DNA of 64,000 bases, from assembly GCA_910578615.1 (NCBI GenBank), contig CAJTRI010000001.1:1-64000 (forward strand), given 5' to 3'. The notes beneath the pieces are model-generated. The model had not been told where the DNA came from. It ran no database searches and was given only the letters and a program-made list of their open reading frames with translations. The position numbers were made by a program, and so were the translations under genes. Shown in pieces: positions 41,270 through 49,489 of this stretch (position 1 is its first letter; each line of letters opens with the position of its first letter). Origin of the DNA: an uncultured Duncaniella sp. (lineage in GTDB: Bacteria; Bacteroidota; Bacteroidia; Bacteroidales; Muribaculaceae).

Positions 41270-44200
41270 ATGAAATTAGATACCTTTATTAACAGGCCGG
41301 TGCTGTCAACGGTGATCTCTATCTTCATCGTACTGCTGGGTCTGATCGGCCTCTTCTCGCTGCCTATCACCCAGTTCCCCGACATCGCGCCGCCTACCAT
41401 CCGCGTCTCCACCACCTATCAGGGTGCCAACGCGCAGGCTGTGCTTAACTCAGTAATAGCACCCCTCGAAGAGTCTATCAACGGTGCCGAGGGTATGACC
41501 CACATGGAGTCTACCGCTACCAACTCCGGCTCGGCCGACATCACCGTCTACTTCGAACAGGGCTTCAACCCAGACATGGCTGCCGTTGACGTGCAGAACC
41601 GTGTGTCAAAGGCCCTCAACCTCCTTCCCTCCGAAGTGACACAGGTGGGCGTACAGACCGCCAAGCGACAGACCTCCATGCTCCTCATGGTGGCCCTCTA
41701 TGACGAGAGCGGAAAATACTCCATGGAGTTTATCGACAACTACGCCAAAATCAACATGATTCCCCAGCTACAACGTGTGTCGGGCGTGGGCGACGTCATG
41801 AGCTTCGGTGCAGACTACTCCATGCGTATATGGCTCAAACCCGAAGTTATGGCCCAGTACGGTCTCATACCCTCCGATATCACGTATGCCCTCGCCGAAC
41901 AGAACATAGAGGCTGCCCCGGGCGCTTTCGGCGAACAGGGTGACCAGAGCTTCCAGTACACCATGAAGTACAAAGGCCGTCTCACCACCCCCGAACAGTT
42001 CGAGGACATCGTAGTGGCAGCCAAACCAACAGGCGAGATACTGCGTCTCGGCGATGTGGCCACCGTAGAGCTGGGACGTCTCACATATGGCTTCTCCAAC
42101 ACCCTCAACGGCCATCTTTCTACTTCATGTATCATCTTCCAGACTGCTGGCTCCAACGCCACCCAGATTATCAACGACTGTCTCAAAGTGGTGGACGAAA
42201 TGAAGAAAGACCTTCCCTCCGGTCTTGCCATAGCCGTCCCCATGAACAACAACGACTTCCTTGACGCCTCTATCCACGAGGTTATCAAGACTCTTATCGA
42301 GGCATTCATCCTCGTGTTCTTCGTTGTATACGTCTTCCTCCAGGACATCCGTTCCACCATCATCCCCGCCATCGCCATCCCCGTGGCCCTCGTGGGTACT
42401 TTCTTCTTCATGAACCTCATCGGGTTCTCCATCAACCTCATCACCCTCTCGGCCCTTGTGCTTGCGATAGCGATCGTGGTCGATGACGCCATAGTGGTGG
42501 TCGAGGCGGTACATGCCAAGCTCGACGTCGGATACAAGAGCGCCCGAAAGGCCTCTATCGACGCCATGGGCGAGATAGGCGGCGCCATCATCTCGATCAC
42601 GCTCGTCATGATGCTCGTGTTCATCCCCGTGTCATTCATGTCCGGCACCACCGGCGTCTTCTACCGCCAGTTCGGTCTGACCATGGCTATCGCCATCGGC
42701 CTCTCGGCCCTCAACGCCCTCACCCTCTCTCCCGCGCTTTGTGCCGTGTTCCTCAAAGGCCATGACAACCATGACCCGCTCCCCAAACGCATGGGCGACG
42801 CTTACAGCGCCGCAGCCTCTGCCGTGGCCGGACAGGCAAGACGTCGTTTCACCCTCGACCTGCCACCGCTGATCACCTTTGCCTTCCTCACCGCCACCAT
42901 CACATTCATGGTGCTCGGATGGTATAGCTTCGAACACCCCTTACAGCTCTCCATCGCCTCTGTCTGCGCCGTTGTGACCATCCTCGGCATCTTCGGCAAG
43001 CGTTTCCACAAGGGCTTCGAAATCGGCTTCGGACGCATCCTGAAAAGATACAACAAGTGGACATCGTTCTTCATCAACCACAAGATTACCTCGTTCTCGA
43101 TCGTGGGCATGGCCATAGCCGTCCTCGTATGGCTCATGAGCACCACCACCACCACCCTCATCCCGGAAGAGGATACAGGAACTCTTTTCTGTATGATAGA
43201 CATGCCCCCGGGAACATCGCAGGAGCGCACAGACGAGGTGCTCAACCAAGTTGACAACATCCTCGGCTCAATCCCCGAAATCGAATACCGCCAAAAGATT
43301 TCCGGCTACTCTTTCATGGCCGGACAGGGTGCGACCTACGGTACCATCATCATCAAGCTCAAAAACTGGGAAGAGCGTAAAGAACCCAGCCAGTCCTCAC
43401 GAGCCATCCTCGGCAAAATCTATGGTATGACAGGCTCGCTGGTCAAGGACGGACGCGTGGTAGCCTTTGCTCCCCCGATGATTTCAGGATACTCCCTCAC
43501 CAACGGTTTCGAGATAAAGATGCAGGACAAGACAGGCGGCAGCGTGGACGACTTCTTCGCCGTTGTACAGGGCTTCCTTGCCAAACTTAACGCACGTCCC
43601 GAAGTACAGGTGGCAATGACCACGTTCAACCCCACCTTCCCCCAGTACATGATTGACATCGATGCGGCCAAGGCCAAGCAGGCAGGACTCTCGCCCCGAG
43701 ACATCCTTACAACCCTCCAAGGCTATTACGGCGGTATGTATGTATCCAACTTCAACCGTTTCGGCAAAATCTACCGTGTGATGATGCAGGCCAGTCCCGA
43801 GGCCCGAGTAAGCCCCGAGACACTGTCTGCCATAAAGATACGCAACGGTGGCGAGATGGCTTCCGTGGCCAACTTCGTGACCCTTACCAAGGTCTACGGC
43901 CCTGACCTCCTCAACCGTTTCAACATGTTCCAGTCAATCTCCGTGACAGGACAGCCGGCAGCAGGATACACATCTGGTGACTGTCTCGCAGCCATCACCG
44001 AGGTGGCCAAGGAAACACTGCCCCCGGGCTACGGTTACGAATATTCGGGTATGACCCGAGAGGAGGCCGCCTCAGGCTCAGGCTCAACCACGGCCATCAT
44101 CTTCGGTCTCTGCCTCCTCTTCGTCTACCTACTCCTCTCTGCCCAGTATGAGAGCTACATCCTGCCGTGGGCCGTAATCTTCTCGATACCCTTCGGACTT

Positions 44201-44653
44201 ATGGGAACCTTCATCTTCGCCCAGATCTTCGGTATATCCAACAACATCTACCTGCAGATCGCGCTCATCATGCTCATAGGCCTTCTGGCCAAGAACGCCA
44301 TCCTCATCGTGGAGTTTGCCGTTGAACGCCGACGCACGGGCATGTCCGTTGTCAACGCGGCCATACAGGGTGCAACCGCCCGTCTCCGACCCATCCTCAT
44401 GACCTCGCTGGCCATGATCATCGGTCTTCTCCCCATGATGTTCGCCACAGGCGCAGGAGCGAACGGTAACCGCGCACTCGGTGCCGGCTCGATAGGCGGC
44501 ATGCTCATCGGTATGATTCTTCAAGTTCTCATCGTGCCCGCTCTCTTTGTTATCTTCCAGAAGATACAGGAAAAGATAACGCCGCTCAAATGGGAGGACA
44601 CCGACAACGAAGGCATCGAAAACGAGATAGAGCAGTATACCCCCGCCAAGTAA
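41270..44653 (+). CDS. RND multidrug efflux permease (HAE1/AcrB type)
   Basis: 1127 residues. Starts FINRPVLSTVISIFIVLLG, with FPDIAPPTIRVSTTYQGANAQ in the porter domain, and the proton-relay region VLAIAIVVDDAIVVVEAV (two Asp in helix 4). Two large periplasmic loops separate the helix bundles. It has about 85 residues more than AcrB: an inserted segment near 507-610 (GDAYSAAASAVAGQARRRF to FGRILKRYNKW) adds two hydrophobic stretches in the middle, where the chain usually passes straight to the second half. Drives drug or bile-salt efflux. Middle gene of the operon. Confidence 0.95.
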   Translation: MKLDTFINRPVLSTVISIFIVLLGLIGLFSLPITQFPDIAPPTIRVSTTYQGANAQAVLNSVIAPLEESINGAEGMTHMESTATNSGSADITVYFEQGFNPDMAAVDVQNRVSKALNLLPSEVTQVGVQTAKRQTSMLLMVALYDESGKYSMEFIDNYAKINMIPQLQRVSGVGDVMSFGADYSMRIWLKPEVMAQYGLIPSDITYALAEQNIEAAPGAFGEQGDQSFQYTMKYKGRLTTPEQFEDIVVAAKPTGEILRLGDVATVELGRLTYGFSNTLNGHLSTSCIIFQTAGSNATQIINDCLKVVDEMKKDLPSGLAIAVPMNNNDFLDASIHEVIKTLIEAFILVFFVVYVFLQDIRSTIIPAIAIPVALVGTFFFMNLIGFSINLITLSALVLAIAIVVDDAIVVVEAVHAKLDVGYKSARKASIDAMGEIGGAIISITLVMMLVFIPVSFMSGTTGVFYRQFGLTMAIAIGLSALNALTLSPALCAVFLKGHDNHDPLPKRMGDAYSAAASAVAGQARRRFTLDLPPLITFAFLTATITFMVLGWYSFEHPLQLSIASVCAVVTILGIFGKRFHKGFEIGFGRILKRYNKWTSFFINHKITSFSIVGMAIAVLVWLMSTTTTTLIPEEDTGTLFCMIDMPPGTSQERTDEVLNQVDNILGSIPEIEYRQKISGYSFMAGQGATYGTIIIKLKNWEERKEPSQSSRAILGKIYGMTGSLVKDGRVVAFAPPMISGYSLTNGFEIKMQDKTGGSVDDFFAVVQGFLAKLNARPEVQVAMTTFNPTFPQYMIDIDAAKAKQAGLSPRDILTTLQGYYGGMYVSNFNRFGKIYRVMMQASPEARVSPETLSAIKIRNGGEMASVANFVTLTKVYGPDLLNRFNMFQSISVTGQPAAGYTSGDCLAAITEVAKETLPPGYGYEYSGMTREEAASGSGSTTAIIFGLCLLFVYLLLSAQYESYILPWAVIFSIPFGLMGTFIFAQIFGISNNIYLQIALIMLIGLLAKNAILIVEFAVERRRTGMSVVNAAIQGATARLRPILMTSLAMIIGLLPMMFATGAGANGNRALGAGSIGGMLIGMILQVLIVPALFVIFQKIQEKITPLKWEDTDNEGIENEIEQYTPAK

Positions 44654-44680
44654 TCATTCATCATCATTCTCGACTTCAAG

Positions 44681-46066
44681 ATGAAATCAAAGAATATATC
44701 CCTCATTCTTGCAGCCACAGTGAGCGCCTCGGCGCTCACCAGCTGCGGGATTTATCAGAAATACGATGCCGAGCGCGTAGACTCCGACCTCGTGAAAGAG
44801 TATGCGCAGGCCCTCAAACAGGAGACCGACAGCAACGCGTTCGGCAATCTCCGCTGGCAGCAGATATTCACAGACCCGGTTCTCGCCGACCTGATTGACC
44901 GTGCCCTTGCCAACAACAAAGACCTGCGCAACGCCAAGCTCAACGTAGACATAGCCCATGCCCAGCTCAAAGGGGCCAAGCTAAGCTACCTTCCCTCCGT
45001 GGCCCTCACTCCCAACGGTGCCGGCGCCTCTTATGCGGGCAGCGACATGTCATGGACTTACTCCCTACCCCTTGCGGTCAACTGGGAGATAGATGTCTTC
45101 GGCAAGATACTCAACAACAAGCGCAACGCCGCCGCAGGAGAGTTGCAGATGATAGCCTACGAACAGGCCGTCCGTTCCCAGATTATAGCCGGAGTGGCCC
45201 AGTGCTACTATACCATCGCCGCACTCGAATGCCAGCAGGAACTCCTCAAAGAGACTGCCGTGCTCTGGAACGAGAGCGTGGGTGTGATGCGCAACCTCAA
45301 AGAGGCGGGACGTCTCCGCGAGGACGCCGTGGTGCAGAGCCTTGCCCAATATTACAGCATCGAGGCATCCATCACGGATATAGACCTGTCGCTCCACGAG
45401 GCCAACAACACCCTCTCGCTGCTTCTCAACACCATGCCGCAGACATGGAGCATCCCGTCATCGGCCGTGCTCCAAGCACCTGTCATGCAGCGCACGGCCA
45501 TCCCCATGGCCGAACTCGCCGCCCGTCCCGACGTGCGAGCATCAGAGATGGCTCTGGCAAGCGCCTTCTATACCACGGCCTCGGCCCGCGCGGCTTTCTA
45601 TCCGTCACTTGCCGTGACGTCCAACGGTGGCTTTACCAACCTTCTCGGCTCGTTTATCAAGAATCCCGGCGACTGGTTCATACAGCTTGCCGGCTCCCTG
45701 ACCGCCCCCATCTTCTCACGCGGACAGAACATAGCCCGTCTCGAAGCCTCCAAGGCCCAGCAGAAACAGGCTCTCAACAACTTCGAGTATACCCTTATGA
45801 GCGCAGCCGCAGACGTCTCAAACGCTCTGACCACCTATGAGAAGAGCGTGGCAAAACAGCAATGGCTCGCACTCCAGGTTGAGAATATGGCCAAGGCGGT
45901 CGACATCACCGGCGAACTTCTTCTCTTTGACGGCTCCACCACCTATCTCGAAGTCCTCACCGCACAGAAGAACCTTCTCGCGGCACAGACCTCACAGATA
46001 AATACAAACCTCACAGCCGCCCGTTCCATCATAAACCTCTACCAGAACCTCGGTGGCGGACGCTGA
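44681..46066 (+). CDS. Outer-membrane efflux channel (TolC/OprM/NodT type)
   Basis: A 461-residue lipoprotein: signal peptide with lipobox LTSCG, then tandem outer-membrane factor domains. Motifs include NNKDLRNAKLNVDIAHAQLK, LAVNWEIDVFGKI, ERSVGVMRNL-like helix segments, AARPDVRASEMALASAFY, and the C-terminal TYLEVLTAQKNLLAAQTSQ. It forms the trimeric exit duct for the preceding pump. It starts 27 bases after the permease stop, and the lpxA-like gene starts 26 bases after its end. Confidence 0.94.
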   Translation: MKSKNISLILAATVSASALTSCGIYQKYDAERVDSDLVKEYAQALKQETDSNAFGNLRWQQIFTDPVLADLIDRALANNKDLRNAKLNVDIAHAQLKGAKLSYLPSVALTPNGAGASYAGSDMSWTYSLPLAVNWEIDVFGKILNNKRNAAAGELQMIAYEQAVRSQIIAGVAQCYYTIAALECQQELLKETAVLWNESVGVMRNLKEAGRLREDAVVQSLAQYYSIEASITDIDLSLHEANNTLSLLLNTMPQTWSIPSSAVLQAPVMQRTAIPMAELAARPDVRASEMALASAFYTTASARAAFYPSLAVTSNGGFTNLLGSFIKNPGDWFIQLAGSLTAPIFSRGQNIARLEASKAQQKQALNNFEYTLMSAAADVSNALTTYEKSVAKQQWLALQVENMAKAVDITGELLLFDGSTTYLEVLTAQKNLLAAQTSQINTNLTAARSIINLYQNLGGGR

Positions 46067-46092
46067 CACACATCCTAATACCTGACACCAAC

Positions 46093-46881
46093 ATGATTAG
46101 CGACAAAGCTCACATCGACCCGTCGGCCAAAATCGGCGACAACGTCAAGATCCATCCATTCGCCTTCATAGACAAGGACGTGGAAATAGGTGACGGATGC
46201 GTCATCATGCCATTCGCAAGCATCATACGCGGCACCCGCATGGGCAAGAACTGCAAGGTCTACCAAGGTGCCATCGTGGGCGCAGACCCTCAGGACTTCC
46301 GTTGGAACGGAGGGTTCACCTACTGCTTCATCGGCGACAACGTGACTATCCGCGAGAATGTCATCATCAACCGGGGCATCAACCCGGAGAACGGAACCCG
46401 CATCGGCAATGAGTGCTGGCTTATGGCCAACTCACACGTAGGCCATGACTCACACATCAAAGGCAAGGTGGTGCTCGGCAACAACGTGGCCGTGGCCGGT
46501 GACGTCAACATCGGTGAGTGTACCATACTGTCATCGGGCGTTATCGTCCATGAAAATTCCTCGATAGGTGACTGGGTGCTGGTCAAAGGCGGATGCCGTA
46601 TCACCGGCAACGTCCCTCCCTACTGTATCATGGCACACAACCCGACTACCTACTTCGGCGTAAACGCCACCATCCTGCGCAAGGCAGGAGGCATGGCCGA
46701 GGAGCGTATCGACGACATAGCCAAATGTTACCGCCATGTATATCAGACGGGGACATCAGTCTTCAACGCCATGCGGCGCATAGAGGCCGACGTGGATCCC
46801 ACCCCCGAACGCGACAATATTCTAAGCTTCATTAACGGCTGCAACTTAAAAATAGTGGCCGTGCCCAAAGACCTCGAATAA
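46093..46881 (+). CDS. LpxA-like acyltransferase, probable paralogue
   Basis: 262 residues, a left-handed beta-helix of hexapeptide repeats with the LpxA layout: IDPSAKIGDNVKI, GADPQDFRWNG, DNVTIRENVIINRG, NSHVGHDSHI, VPPYCIMAHNPTTYFGVN. It corresponds to UDP-GlcNAc acyltransferase, first step of lipid A. The catalytic His of NSHVGHD (residue 118) is kept, but the usual G-G-H-V is AGDV (His to Asp 137) and HQF is HEN. It is also separated from lpxC/lpxD/fabZ and follows an efflux operon. It could be the second, divergent LpxA of Bacteroidetes rather than the lipid A enzyme itself. Confidence 0.8.
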   Translation: MISDKAHIDPSAKIGDNVKIHPFAFIDKDVEIGDGCVIMPFASIIRGTRMGKNCKVYQGAIVGADPQDFRWNGGFTYCFIGDNVTIRENVIINRGINPENGTRIGNECWLMANSHVGHDSHIKGKVVLGNNVAVAGDVNIGECTILSSGVIVHENSSIGDWVLVKGGCRITGNVPPYCIMAHNPTTYFGVNATILRKAGGMAEERIDDIAKCYRHVYQTGTSVFNAMRRIEADVDPTPERDNILSFINGCNLKIVAVPKDLE

Positions 46882-46913
46882 TCCACGGTTTCCAGACCAG
46901 AACCGAAAGGAAA

Positions 46914-47004
46914 GGCCAAGAAGCCTGAGTTAAAAAAGCTAAGATTTCAGCCGGATTCAGAACAATCCGCAACGCTTGACTCTTTTAACACAGGCTTCTT
47001 GGCC
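46914..47004 (+). ncRNA. Long inverted repeat, possible structured RNA element
   Basis: Arms 46914-46935 and 46983-47004 match over 22 bases with one mismatch (GGCCAAGAAGCCTG...), enclosing about 47 bases that hold AAGC/GCTT and GGATT/AATCC sub-stems. It lies 33 bases after the lpxA-like stop and 25 before the phosphatase start. Could be a terminator, an RNA-processing site or a small RNA; no T tract. Confidence 0.5.
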
Positions 47005-47028
47005 GTTCCGGCAAAAAACACAAAACAT

Positions 47029-47496
47029 ATGACCGCATCCAAAAAAAGAATACTCTTCGTCTGTCTCGGCAACATATGTCGCTCTCCGGCTGCCGAGGGA
47101 ATCATGCGCGCTATTGCCGGTGAAACCCTCGTAATAGACTCAGCAGGCACGGGACGCTACCATATAGGACAGCTTCCTGACAACCGTATGCGCATCCACG
47201 CCCGCCGAAGGGGCATAGAGCTGACCCACCGATGCCGGCAGGTAACGGCTGACGACTTCGACAATTTCGACCTCGTCATAGGGATGGACGCTTCCAATAT
47301 AGCAAATCTGCGCCGGATAGCGCCCTCCCCGGAAGCTGAGGAGAAAATCCACGCCATGGCCGAATATTTCAATCCATCCACACCTTGGGACCATGTCCCC
47401 GATCCATATTATGAAGGCTCCGAGGGGTTCGAGCTTGTCCTCGACCTCCTTTCCGAAGGATGCCATAACCTCTATAACCAAATAAGAAAATCATGA
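47029..47496 (+). CDS. Low-molecular-weight protein tyrosine phosphatase
   Basis: 155 residues. Active-site loop VCLGNICRSPAAEGIM (C-x5-R) and the general-acid DPYYEG are intact. In bacteria such enzymes dephosphorylate tyrosine kinases controlling capsule or exopolysaccharide export. ATG 47029 is used because residues before it are not family-like. It overlaps the cytidine deaminase by four bases. No tyrosine kinase gene is nearby. Confidence 0.94.
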   Translation: MTASKKRILFVCLGNICRSPAAEGIMRAIAGETLVIDSAGTGRYHIGQLPDNRMRIHARRRGIELTHRCRQVTADDFDNFDLVIGMDASNIANLRRIAPSPEAEEKIHAMAEYFNPSTPWDHVPDPYYEGSEGFELVLDLLSEGCHNLYNQIRKS

Positions 47497-47966
47497 AAGA
47501 CATCTCCGTGACCATCCCTATCAGGGAATACGGCTATGACGAACTGACCGCCGAAGACCGCCTTCTCGTCGACAAGGCCCGCGAGGCATCGCGACGCGCA
47601 TATGCACCTTACAGCCATTTCTCTGTCGGAGCGGCAATCCTTCTTGACAACGGCGCTATAATCACAGGCTCAAACCAAGAGAATGCCGCCTTCCCCTCGG
47701 GTCTGTGTGCAGAGCGCACCACGGCATTCTATGCCCACTCGGCCCATCCAGAGTCCCGTTTCCGCGCCGTCGCGATTGCCGCAAACGGGACTGACGGAAA
47801 TGAGATAGCCGATCCTGTCGCCCCGTGCGGAGCATGCCGGCAAGTGCTTCTCGAATACGAGAAACTTGCCGGAGATGATGTCCGCGTAATCCTCGTCGGA
47901 AGAGATAAAATCTACATACTTCCATCCGTACGCTCAACGCTTCCCCTCGCGTTCTCTGAGTTCTGA
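47493..47966 (+). CDS. cdd: Cytidine deaminase
   Basis: 157 residues; deaminates cytidine and deoxycytidine to uridine forms for pyrimidine salvage. Zinc site: CAERTTAFYA (Cys-Ala-Glu) and PCGACRQVLLEY. The preceding YAPYSHFSVGAAIL is the substrate-binding loop. Starts inside the last codon of the phosphatase gene. Its stop lies 15 bases before the hairpin that contains the next start codon. Confidence 0.96.
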   Translation: MKDISVTIPIREYGYDELTAEDRLLVDKAREASRRAYAPYSHFSVGAAILLDNGAIITGSNQENAAFPSGLCAERTTAFYAHSAHPESRFRAVAIAANGTDGNEIADPVAPCGACRQVLLEYEKLAGDDVRVILVGRDKIYILPSVRSTLPLAFSEF

Positions 47967-47980
47967 AAAAGGCAATAAAT

Positions 47981-48023
47981 CATAGGGTTTGCCGTTAATC
48001 TATAAACCAGAGCAAACCCTATG
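47981..48023 (+). promoter_or_regulatory. Hairpin that buries the lipoprotein start codon
   Basis: CATAGGGTTTGC (47981-47992) is an exact reverse complement of GCAAACCCTATG (48012-48023), whose last three bases are the ATG of the next gene. The 12-bp stem would hide the start codon; the loop is 19 bases and there is no T tract. Confidence 0.65.
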
Positions 48024-49415
48024 AAAAGCCTCAGATACATCCTCCTCTTCCTTCCGTTCCTCATGGCATCATGCATCGAGGACGGTTTTGACATGTCACC
48101 ATCCGCCCAACCCGCATTCTCGGTTGACACCCTCCACATGGGAATCCACTTCACAGAGAGTCCCACTCCCACCCGCCGCTTCACAGTCCACAACCGCAAC
48201 AACAAGATGATATCCATCAGCGACATCGCCGTACGCGAGGCTGACGGCGGAGCAATCTTCCGGATAAACGTTGACGGATTCGCAGGCACAGAGTTCCACA
48301 ACGTGGAAATCCGGCCTAAGGATTCCATATTCGTCTTCGTGGAAGCCACCCTTCCTCCTAACTCAACCCCGTTGATTACCGACACAAAAGCCCATCTCGA
48401 CTTCACGACCAACGGCGTCACAGGAACAGTCGTACTCGTTGCCAGCGGACAGGACGTGGATCGAAGGCGCGGCGTCACTATAACATCCGACCAGACCTGG
48501 AATGACACCTACCCCTACCAGATTTTCGACTCTCTTGTCGTAGCCCCTGACGCCACCCTTACTCTCGGGCCGGGCGCATCGCTGCATTTCCATGACAAGG
48601 CATACCTGCGCGTCTATGGGCGCCTCCTATCCCAAGGAACCACAGAAAAGCCGGTCAACATGACAGGAGACCGCACTGACAACGTAGTGGGCAACATCTC
48701 TTTCGACCTTATGGCTTCCCAATGGGAAGGCGTCCACTTTGCACCCGAAAGCCGTGGCAACAGACTTAGCCACACCATCATACGCAATACCACGACAGGA
48801 GTCGTGGCCGACAGCCTGTCTCAGGTGAGTTTCACCAACTGCCGTCTCCGCAACTCCGCCGACTACACGCTTGTGGGCCGGTATGCCGACATCACCCTTA
48901 TAGGCACCGAGGTCACCGAGGCTTCATCAGGCCTATTCGCCATGATGGGAGGCAACATCTCGGCCAACCACTGCACATTTGCCAACTACTACCTCTTCTC
49001 CGCCCTACGAGGCGAGTCACTACAATTCTTCCACTTTGACTCCGAGAGCGACAACGGCTCCGGGATGCCCCTTCTGAAAGCCGATTTCACTAACTCCGTC
49101 ATATATGGCAACGGGACAGACCTCTCGGTCGGAGACTTCAAAGGCACATCAGTCACCTTCCGGCGTTGCGCTCTGAAAAGCAAGGGAAAAGACGATGACA
49201 ACTTCATCAACTGCCTGTGGGGCGAAGACCCTCTTTATGCCACAGTCCGCGAAGACTATTATTTCGACTACCGCCTCCTCGAAGGCTCCCCTCTGGCAGG
49301 CGCCGCCGACCCGCTCCTTACACTGCCCGAGGCTGCTGTCGATTTCTACGGAGCCGGCCGTCTTCCCACCCCCAACATAGGCGCCCTCCAAGACCCGGCA
49401 CCTCTCCCGGAGTGA
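48021..49415 (+). CDS. Lipoprotein with parallel beta-helix domain
   Basis: 464 residues. Lipoprotein signal peptide (LLFLPFLMASC); a beta-sandwich-like N-terminal half (about 35-150) followed by a right-handed beta-helix-like repeat region (IIRNTTTGVVADSLSQVSFTNCRLRN, ITLIGTEVTEASSGLFAMMGGNISANHC in short repeats) ending AVDFYGAGRLPTPNIGALQ, a motif common to predicted surface beta-helix lipoproteins of Bacteroidales. Carbohydrate or surface binding is possible but unproven. Its start codon is inside a hairpin, suggesting translational control. Confidence 0.75.
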   Translation: MKSLRYILLFLPFLMASCIEDGFDMSPSAQPAFSVDTLHMGIHFTESPTPTRRFTVHNRNNKMISISDIAVREADGGAIFRINVDGFAGTEFHNVEIRPKDSIFVFVEATLPPNSTPLITDTKAHLDFTTNGVTGTVVLVASGQDVDRRRGVTITSDQTWNDTYPYQIFDSLVVAPDATLTLGPGASLHFHDKAYLRVYGRLLSQGTTEKPVNMTGDRTDNVVGNISFDLMASQWEGVHFAPESRGNRLSHTIIRNTTTGVVADSLSQVSFTNCRLRNSADYTLVGRYADITLIGTEVTEASSGLFAMMGGNISANHCTFANYYLFSALRGESLQFFHFDSESDNGSGMPLLKADFTNSVIYGNGTDLSVGDFKGTSVTFRRCALKSKGKDDDNFINCLWGEDPLYATVREDYYFDYRLLEGSPLAGAADPLLTLPEAAVDFYGAGRLPTPNIGALQDPAPLPE

Positions 49416-49449
49416 GCAATTTAGATTTGCGATGGTACGCAAAATTTCT

Positions 49450-49457
49450 TATCTTTG
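49450..49457 (+). promoter_or_regulatory. Promoter -7 box for the 663-residue protein
   Basis: TATCTTTG, 32 bases before ATG 49490. Confidence 0.55.
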
Positions 49458-49489
49458 TGGAAATTTAGCTAAGAAATTATCTAAAAAAC

